Of a DNA stretch of 10,766 nucleotides, positions 6,052-10,766 are shown piece after piece. Position numbers and translations under genes: made by a program. This stretch comes from JBEAOO01 sp041164825 (GTDB taxonomy: Bacteria; Pseudomonadota; Gammaproteobacteria; Burkholderiales; Burkholderiaceae_C). A model generated the notes under the pieces. It saw nothing but the letters and a program-made list of their open reading frames with translations. It searched no databases and was not told the DNA's origin. The stretch spans positions 1 through 10,766 of the forward strand of contig JBEAOO010000075.1 in NCBI GenBank assembly GCA_041164825.1, written 5' to 3'. The stretch's first letter is position 1; each line of letters opens with the position of its first letter.

Positions 6052-8103
6052 ATGTCCTTGCTTGACAACTTGCGTCCACCGGCCCCGCCGCTGGGTCTGC
6101 CGGATCCGGCAGAGCTCGCGCGCCTGGCCGGGGCGTTTTTCGCGGCCCTGCCCGGCCAGCCGCCGGCCACGTTGACGCCGGCTTCGCCCGCGCTCGTGCC
6201 CAGCAGCCCGTCGTCGGCCAGCCTGCCGGCCTCGGGCGGCGTGCCCGTGCCCGCCAACGTGAATCCGGCGGGCCTGTCGCTGCCGCCGGGCGCCACCGGG
6301 CCGTCCACGACCACGGCCGCGCCGTCGCTGTCGTCCCCGCTGGTGGTGCCGGGGGCCAATCTGGCGCCGAGCTCGCCCCAGTCGGTCGCCAACGGTGGCG
6401 CCTCGTTGCCCGCCCGCCTGCCCCACGCCCAAGCGCCCAACGGCGCGCCCGACGTGCTGCTGGTGGCAGCACCCGGCGCCGATGGCCGCCTGGGCAGCCA
6501 TGTGCTGGGGGTGCCGCAAGCGCCCGCGGCCCATGGCCCGGCGGCGTCCACCCACAGCGCGCCGCTGCCCGATGCGCCCCCCGGCGCACCGGCCTCGCCC
6601 TTCTACTTTGTGGGCGAGAACCCCGCTCAGCGTCCCGCAGCGCCCGACGTGTCGGTGAACGACGGCCTCGCCGCCTCGTCCTTCGGCCTGCCGGGCAACG
6701 ACGCGCTGCGTGATCTGCTGAGCGACCAGCGCGCCCCGCAGAAGACGGCGACCACGCCAGCCCGCCCGGCTCAGAGCGCACCGGTCAGCGCGGCGCAGAG
6801 CTACTACTTTCTGGACTCGGGCTTGCCTGGCAGCGACAAGCGCTCGGCCAGCGAGGTGCCGCAGGTCGGTGGCTCGGCGCATCCGCCGTTTGACGTCAAC
6901 GCCATTCGGCGCGACTTCCCGATCCTGCAGGAGCGGGTGAATGGCCGGCCGCTGGTGTGGTTCGACAACGCCGCCACCACGCACAAGCCGCAAGCGGTGA
7001 TCGACCGCATCGCCTACTTCTACGCCCACGAGAACTCGAACATCCACCGTGCCGCGCACGAGTTGGCGGCGCGAGCGACCGATGCGTATGAGCAGGCCCG
7101 TGAAACGGTGCGTCGCTTCATCAACGCACCGTCCACGGAGGAAGTGATCTTCGTGCGCGGCACCACCGAGGCCATCAACCTGGTGGCCAAGAGCTGGGGT
7201 GCCAAGCACATCGGTCCGGGCGACGAGATCATCGTCTCCCACCTCGAACACCACGCCAACATCGTGCCCTGGCAACAGCTGGCGGCCGAAAAAGGCGCCA
7301 AGATCCGCGTGATCCCGGTGGACGACAGCGGGCAGGTGATCTTGTCGGAGTACCAGCGCCTGCTGAGCGACAAGACCAAGATCGTCTCGGTGACCCAGGT
7401 GTCGAACGCGCTGGGCACCGTGGTGCCCGTGCAGGAGATCGTGGCCCTCGCCCACCGCGCGGGCGCCAAGGCGCTGGTTGACGGGGCTCAATCGGTGAGC
7501 CACATGCGCGTGGACGTGCAGGCCCTGGACGCCGACTTCTTTGTGTTCTCCGGCCACAAGATCTTCGGCCCCACTGGCATTGGCGTGGTGTTCGGCAAGC
7601 GCGAGCTGCTCGAAGACATGCCCCCGTGGCAAGGTGGCGGCAACATGATTGCCGACGTCACCTTCGAGCGCACGGTGTTCCAGCCGCCGCCCAACAAGTT
7701 TGAAGCCGGCACCGGCAACATCGCCGACGCGGTGGGTCTGGGTGCGGCGCTCGAGTACGTGGAGCGCATCGGCATCGAGAACATCGGCCGCTACGAGCGC
7801 GACCTGCTCGCGTACGCCACGCACCACATGCGCCCGATCCCCGGCGTCACGTTGGTGGGCACGGCACGCGACAAGGCCAGCGTGCTGAGCTTTGTGTTGG
7901 CGGGCTACAGCACCGAGGAAGTCGGCAAGGCGCTGAACCAGGAAGGCATTGCCGTGCGCACGGGGCACCACTGCGCACAGCCCATCTTGCGGCGCTTTGG
8001 CCTCGAGACCACGGTGCGGCCCTCGCTGGCCTTCTACAACACCTGCGAAGAGGTCGATCGCATGGTGGCGGTGGTGAAGCGCTTGGCGTCGGGCCGGCGT
8101 TGA
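6052..8103 (+). CDS. sufS: Encapsulin cargo: cysteine desulfurase (SufS-type) with long disordered N-terminal extension
   Basis: This PLP enzyme converts L-cysteine to alanine and leaves a persulfide on its catalytic cysteine. Residues about 283-683 form a complete SufS-like domain: DFPILQERVNGRPLVWFDNA, NIHRAAHELAARAT, SHLEHHANIVPWQ, VDGAQSVSHM, the PLP lysine Lys503 in SGHKIFGPTGIG, and catalytic Cys641 in RTGHHCAQP. The first 280 residues are rich in Pro, Ala, Ser and Gly, with no signal peptide, and are predicted disordered; ordinary SufS (about 400 residues) lacks them. In family 2A such an extension targets the enzyme into the shell. Ordered-looking islands are ELARLAGAFFAAL (21-33), APDVLLVAAPGADGRLGSHV (132-151), SPFYFVGENPAQ (182-193), SFGLPGNDALRDLL (210-223) and SYYFLDSGLPGSD (250-262). 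AGG lies eight bases before the start. No SufE or other SUF gene is adjacent. Confidence 0.95.
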   Translation: MSLLDNLRPPAPPLGLPDPAELARLAGAFFAALPGQPPATLTPASPALVPSSPSSASLPASGGVPVPANVNPAGLSLPPGATGPSTTTAAPSLSSPLVVPGANLAPSSPQSVANGGASLPARLPHAQAPNGAPDVLLVAAPGADGRLGSHVLGVPQAPAAHGPAASTHSAPLPDAPPGAPASPFYFVGENPAQRPAAPDVSVNDGLAASSFGLPGNDALRDLLSDQRAPQKTATTPARPAQSAPVSAAQSYYFLDSGLPGSDKRSASEVPQVGGSAHPPFDVNAIRRDFPILQERVNGRPLVWFDNAATTHKPQAVIDRIAYFYAHENSNIHRAAHELAARATDAYEQARETVRRFINAPSTEEVIFVRGTTEAINLVAKSWGAKHIGPGDEIIVSHLEHHANIVPWQQLAAEKGAKIRVIPVDDSGQVILSEYQRLLSDKTKIVSVTQVSNALGTVVPVQEIVALAHRAGAKALVDGAQSVSHMRVDVQALDADFFVFSGHKIFGPTGIGVVFGKRELLEDMPPWQGGGNMIADVTFERTVFQPPPNKFEAGTGNIADAVGLGAALEYVERIGIENIGRYERDLLAYATHHMRPIPGVTLVGTARDKASVLSFVLAGYSTEEVGKALNQEGIAVRTGHHCAQPILRRFGLETTVRPSLAFYNTCEEVDRMVAVVKRLASGRR

Positions 8104-8120
8104 GCTGGGTGTGATTCGTC

Positions 8121-8176
8121 GGTGTTGCTTCGTTGGTGTTGCTTCGTTGAAAATGCTTCGTTGATGCTGTGGCGTT
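8121..8176. repeat. 14-bp tandem repeat, four units, right after sufS
   Basis: Two identical units GGTGTTGCTTCGTT (8121-8134, 8135-8148) are followed by two decayed ones, GAAAATGCTTCGTT and GATGCTGTGGCGTT, in register to 8176. The array begins 17 bases after the sufS stop and lies in its 3' untranslated region, ahead of the terminator. Its bases are more T-rich than the surrounding genes. Confidence 0.8.
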
Positions 8177-8216
8177 GATGCCCAACGAGTTCACTGCATG
8201 CGCATGAGCTGCGACG

Positions 8217-8255
8217 ACAACAGCCCGGGGCTCACGCACCGGGCTGTTGTTCTTT
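8217..8255 (+). terminator. Rho-independent terminator of the encapsulin-sufS operon
   Basis: The perfect 12-bp stem ACAACAGCCCGG (8217-8228) pairs with CCGGGCTGTTGT (8239-8250) around a 10-base loop. TCTTT follows, which gives a T-rich tail on the plus strand. On the minus strand the stem is not followed by T, so it should not stop the convergent pobA transcript. Confidence 0.85.
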
Positions 8256-8484
8256 GCGGGTGCTGGACGGCCCGCACACCCTCATGGTCGGGCTGTCGTG
8301 CCGCGTTGGAAGATCTGGATGTCCGGGAAGTCCGGTTCTCGGCCCATCGCCGTCCTTGCGCCCAAGGTCGGGCAGGTCTCTCGTCGATCGGTGTGCCCTG
8401 GGCCGCGGCGCTCAGTCAACGCGCCTTCGCCACCGCCTGTTCGCCACCGCCTGGACGGTTGGTCCCGATGAGTGCGAAAGCCCA
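8256..8484. other. Intergenic spacer between convergent operons, with repeat remnants
   Basis: I find no credible gene here. CGGCCCATCGCCGTCCTTGC at about 8340-8359 resembles the module I arm of copy A (CGGCCCATCGCCGCCCTCAC) and may be a decayed fragment. At 8426-8453 the 14-mer TTCGCCACCGCCTG occurs twice in perfect tandem. No clear terminator is seen for pobA on the minus strand. Confidence 0.55.
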
Positions 8485-9669
8485 TCACTCGCCAAAGTTC
8501 AGCGGCAGCCCCACATAGTTTTCCGCAATGCTGCGCAGGCCGGCTTCGGAGTGCATCAGGTAGTCCAGCTCGGCCTGCTGCAGCTTGGCCTCGATGGGGC
8601 CGGCGTCGGGGAAGCGGTGCATCAGCGTGGTGAACCACCATGAGAATCGCTCGGCGCGCCAGATGCGGGCCAGGCAGCGCTGTGAGTAGCTGTTGATCCC
8701 GGCCTCACTGCGCTCTTTGTAGAACTCGATGAAACCGCTGGACAGGTACTTCACGTCGCTGGCCGCGAGGTTCAGGCCCTTGGCGCCGGTGGGCGGCACG
8801 ATGTGGCCGGCATCGCCCGCCAAGAACAGGCGGCCAAAGCGCAACGGCTCGGTGACGAAGCTGCGCAGCGGCGCGATGCTCTTCTCGATCGACGGGCCGG
8901 TGATGAGTTTGTCGCGCCCCTCGGCATCCAGCCGCAAGCGCAGCTCTTGCCAAAACGCATCGTCGGTCCACTCCTCGATCTTGTCGGTCAGCGGCACCTG
9001 CAGGTAGTAGCGGCTGCGGGTTTTGCTGCGCTGGGAGCACAGCGCAAATCCGCGCTCGCTGTTGACGTAGATGAGCTCGTCGGCCACCGGCGGCGTGTCC
9101 GACAACAGACCGAGCCAGCCGAAGGGATAGACCTTCTCGTACTCGCGAATGGCATCGCGCGGCACGCTGGCGCGGCACACGCCGTGGAAGCCGTCGCAGC
9201 CGGCGATGAAGTCGCAATCGAGCACGTGCTGGATGCCATCCTTTTCATAGGTCACCCGCGGCTTGACGCTGTCGAAATCGTGCACCGCCACGTTGCTGGC
9301 CTCGTACACCGTGGGCAGGCCGGCCGCTTGGCGCGCGTCCATCAGGTCGCGCGTGACCTCGGTTTGGCCATAGACCATCACGTTCTGGCCGCCGCTCAGG
9401 CCGTTCAGATCCACCCGGTGGCGCTGGCCGCCAAACAGCATCTCAAAGCCGCCGTGCAGCAGGCCTTCGGCATGCATGCGCTGGCCCACGCCGGCCTCAT
9501 CGAGCAGGTCCATGCAGACTTGTTCGAGCACACCAGCGCGGATGCGGCCGAGCACGTAATCACCGCTTTGACGCTCAATGATGACGTTGTCGATGCCGGC
9601 TTTGTGCAGCAGTTGGCCGAGCAGCAGGCCGGAGGGGCCGGCGCCGATGATGGCGACTTGGGTGCGCAT
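8485..9669 (-). CDS. pobA: 4-hydroxybenzoate 3-monooxygenase
   Basis: This FAD enzyme hydroxylates 4-hydroxybenzoate to protocatechuate with NAD(P)H and O2, feeding the protocatechuate branch of aromatic degradation. The 394 residues match Pseudomonas PobA in length and throughout. It has the Rossmann motif GAGPSG (9-14), ERQSGDYVLGRIRAGVLEQ, YGQTEVTRDLM, DCDFIAGCDGFHG, and the second FAD motif LAGDAGHIVPPTGAKGLNLA. The substrate-site tyrosines and neighbours known from the Pseudomonas enzyme (in LIYVN, SQRSKTRSRYY and AENYVGLP) are all present. GGAG about nine bases upstream supports the start. It is transcribed away from the AraC-type regulator gene, which presumably activates it with 4-hydroxybenzoate, and convergently with the encapsulin operon. 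There is no evident link to the sulfur genes. Confidence 0.97.
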   Translation of the reverse strand: MRTQVAIIGAGPSGLLLGQLLHKAGIDNVIIERQSGDYVLGRIRAGVLEQVCMDLLDEAGVGQRMHAEGLLHGGFEMLFGGQRHRVDLNGLSGGQNVMVYGQTEVTRDLMDARQAAGLPTVYEASNVAVHDFDSVKPRVTYEKDGIQHVLDCDFIAGCDGFHGVCRASVPRDAIREYEKVYPFGWLGLLSDTPPVADELIYVNSERGFALCSQRSKTRSRYYLQVPLTDKIEEWTDDAFWQELRLRLDAEGRDKLITGPSIEKSIAPLRSFVTEPLRFGRLFLAGDAGHIVPPTGAKGLNLAASDVKYLSSGFIEFYKERSEAGINSYSQRCLARIWRAERFSWWFTTLMHRFPDAGPIEAKLQQAELDYLMHSEAGLRSIAENYVGLPLNFGE

Positions 9670-9707
9670 GATGGGGTGTCTCCGTGAGCGGTGTTGATCT
9701 GGGGCAA

Positions 9708-9736
9708 AGCATAGGTTTGCCCTGCATCAAGCTCAA
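9708..9736 (-). promoter_or_regulatory. Probable sigma-70 promoter of pobA
   Basis: On the minus strand TTGAGC (complement of 9731-9736) and TATGCT (complement of 9708-9713) are separated by exactly 17 bp. Transcription would begin near 9701, giving a leader of about 30 bases with the GGAG ribosome site. The regulator presumably binds upstream of it, within 9737-9774 or overlapping the regulator's own start. Confidence 0.55.
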
Positions 9737-9774
9737 TGGACGAAGCCGCCCGAGGCTTGCACAATTCGAACATC

Positions 9775-10689
9775 ATGACCCGCACAAACCCTGAGTCCCC
9801 GGCCCTGCCCGTGCGCCGCCAGCTGCCCAACTACGCACTCTATGGCGAGGCCGACCGCAGCTTGGATTTTGGCTGGCTGCACTGCGAATCGGTGGCCGAA
9901 CGCAGCGGCTTGTACGACTGGGAAATCCAGCCCCATCGGCACGACGCGCTGTTTCAAATTCTGCACATCCGCCAGGGCCACGTGAAGCTCACATCCGAGG
10001 GCCAACGCCGTGAGTTGCAGGGCCCGTGCGTGGTGACCGTGCCGGCGCTGGTGGCGCATGGTTTCAACTTCTCGGCCGGCACCGAGGGCACGGTGCTGAC
10101 CGTGCAGGCCCAGCACCTGCACCACCTGCTGCGCGGCGAGCCCGCCTTGGCCGACCTGTGGCGGCAGTTGCACCACAGCACGCTCGGGCCGCACGCCGCC
10201 ACCGATGTGCACGAGGCGATGGCGGCCCTGCTGCGCGAGCAGGCCGGCACCGCACGCTGGCGCACCCTGGGTGTGGATCTGGCGTTGCAGCGCCTGCTGC
10301 TGGTGCTCGGCCGTCACCTGGCCGATGCGGCCGAGCCCGCGCAGGCCGCCAGCCACCGCGCGCTGGCGCATGTGCGGCGATTTCAGGCCGTGGTGGATGC
10401 CGGCTTTCGCCAGCCGCTGAGCGTGACCGACGCAGCGGCGCAACTGGGCATCACCGCCACGCAGCTGAACCGCGTTTGCCAGCAGGTGCTGGGGAACAGT
10501 GCACTGGCGGTGATTCAGCAACGCATCGTGTTGGAGGCGCAGCGCGAGCTGGCCTACACCCAGCTCAGCATCAAACAAATCGGCCTCGGCCTGGGTTTTG
10601 CCGATGCGCCCTACTTCACCCGCTTCTTTGTGCGACACACGGCGCAGACGCCGAGCGACTGGCGGGCGAAGCAGCAGGCGGCGGTGTGA
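9775..10689 (+). CDS. pobR: AraC-family transcriptional regulator (PobR/PobC-like)
   Basis: The likely activator of pobA, 304 residues from the ATG at 9775. An N-terminal cupin-like sensing region has QPHRHDALFQILHIRQGHVK and VVTVPALVAHGFNFSAGTEG. A C-terminal AraC DNA-binding domain (about 205-300) contains two helix-turn-helix units. The first is LSVTDAAAQLGITATQLNRV; the second is SIKQIGLGLGFADAPYFTRF, which leads into FVRHTAQTPSDWR. An in-frame ATG at 9736 would add 13 residues but overlaps the predicted pobA -35 box; neither start has a strong ribosome site, so the choice is uncertain. It is divergent from pobA with a 105-bp gap, the usual arrangement for AraC-type pob regulators. The effector, 4-hydroxybenzoate, is inferred from context. 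The symbol follows that context, since AraC members of this group are named both PobR and PobC. Confidence 0.88.
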   Translation: MTRTNPESPALPVRRQLPNYALYGEADRSLDFGWLHCESVAERSGLYDWEIQPHRHDALFQILHIRQGHVKLTSEGQRRELQGPCVVTVPALVAHGFNFSAGTEGTVLTVQAQHLHHLLRGEPALADLWRQLHHSTLGPHAATDVHEAMAALLREQAGTARWRTLGVDLALQRLLLVLGRHLADAAEPAQAASHRALAHVRRFQAVVDAGFRQPLSVTDAAAQLGITATQLNRVCQQVLGNSALAVIQQRIVLEAQRELAYTQLSIKQIGLGLGFADAPYFTRFFVRHTAQTPSDWRAKQQAAV

Positions 10690-10745
10690 TGTGGGTACCG
10701 CTTCTTGCAAGGATGCTCAACGCTGGCCGAGGCCGGTGCTCGGAG

Positions 10746-10766
10746 CGCTGTGCCGCATTCGCTTTG
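10746..10766. repeat. Third palindromic repeat: left arm, cut by the window end
   Basis: The last 21 bases, beginning CGCTGTGCCGCATTCGCTT, are identical to part of the left arm of module II in copy B (4778-4798). They start 56 bases after the stop of the AraC-type gene. The rest of the element, including the complementary arm, should follow beyond the window. Confidence 0.75.

Noticed and set aside
5071..7971. 966-codon open frame on the minus strand across the encapsulin and sufS genes
   Set aside because: It is antisense to two genes with clear family motifs and has His/Arg/Gly-rich composition typical of the opposite strand of GC-rich coding DNA; no domain is recognisable.
9736..9738. Earlier ATG as the start of the AraC-type regulator
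   Set aside because: It would overlap the predicted pobA -35 box and adds 13 residues with no family resemblance; it is not fully excluded.

Overview
The window is GC-rich and has the gene content and codon use of a betaproteobacterium, most likely Burkholderiales/Comamonadaceae (a Hydrogenophaga-like organism is my guess; the sequence does not prove the genus). It reads as chromosomal DNA. There is no transposase, integrase, plasmid or phage gene, no tRNA or rRNA, and no CRISPR array.

Layout. (1) 2-733 (+): 3' part of an amino-acid ABC transporter ATPase. (2) 734-1579: a long non-coding stretch with a 12-unit heptamer array, a composite palindromic repeat (copy A), a probable 30-residue membrane peptide gene on the minus strand, and palindromes upstream of the next operon. 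(3) 1580-4408 (+): a tight four-gene operon of rhodanese, cysteine synthase CysK, serine O-acetyltransferase EpsC and a small XRE regulator. (4) 4409-5103: a second copy of the palindromic repeat (copy B) and the probable leader of the next operon. (5) 5104-8103 (+): a two-gene operon for a family 2A encapsulin shell protein and a cysteine desulfurase with a long Pro/Ala/Ser-rich N-terminal extension, followed by a strong terminator. (6) 8256-8484: small repeats only. (7) 8485-10689: the divergent pair pobA (4-hydroxybenzoate 3-monooxygenase, minus) and an AraC-family PobR-like regulator (plus). (8) The window ends inside one arm of a third palindromic repeat.

Main system. Genes at 1580-8103 make a coherent sulfur module. 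EpsC makes O-acetylserine, CysK turns it into cysteine, the encapsulated desulfurase releases cysteine sulfur as persulfide inside a protein nanocompartment, and the rhodanese can move or consume sulfane sulfur. Family 2A encapsulins with cysteine desulfurase cargo are already described (SrpI of Synechococcus, and sulfur-storing shells in other bacteria), so the core is not new. The joining of a complete serine-to-cysteine pathway, a rhodanese and an XRE regulator with the compartment is the most interesting coding feature.

The least explained feature is the dispersed palindromic repeat. Copies A and B share a two-hairpin layout. Their long perfect arms differ in sequence, but every change is matched on the opposite arm, and they enclose a core with conserved edges.
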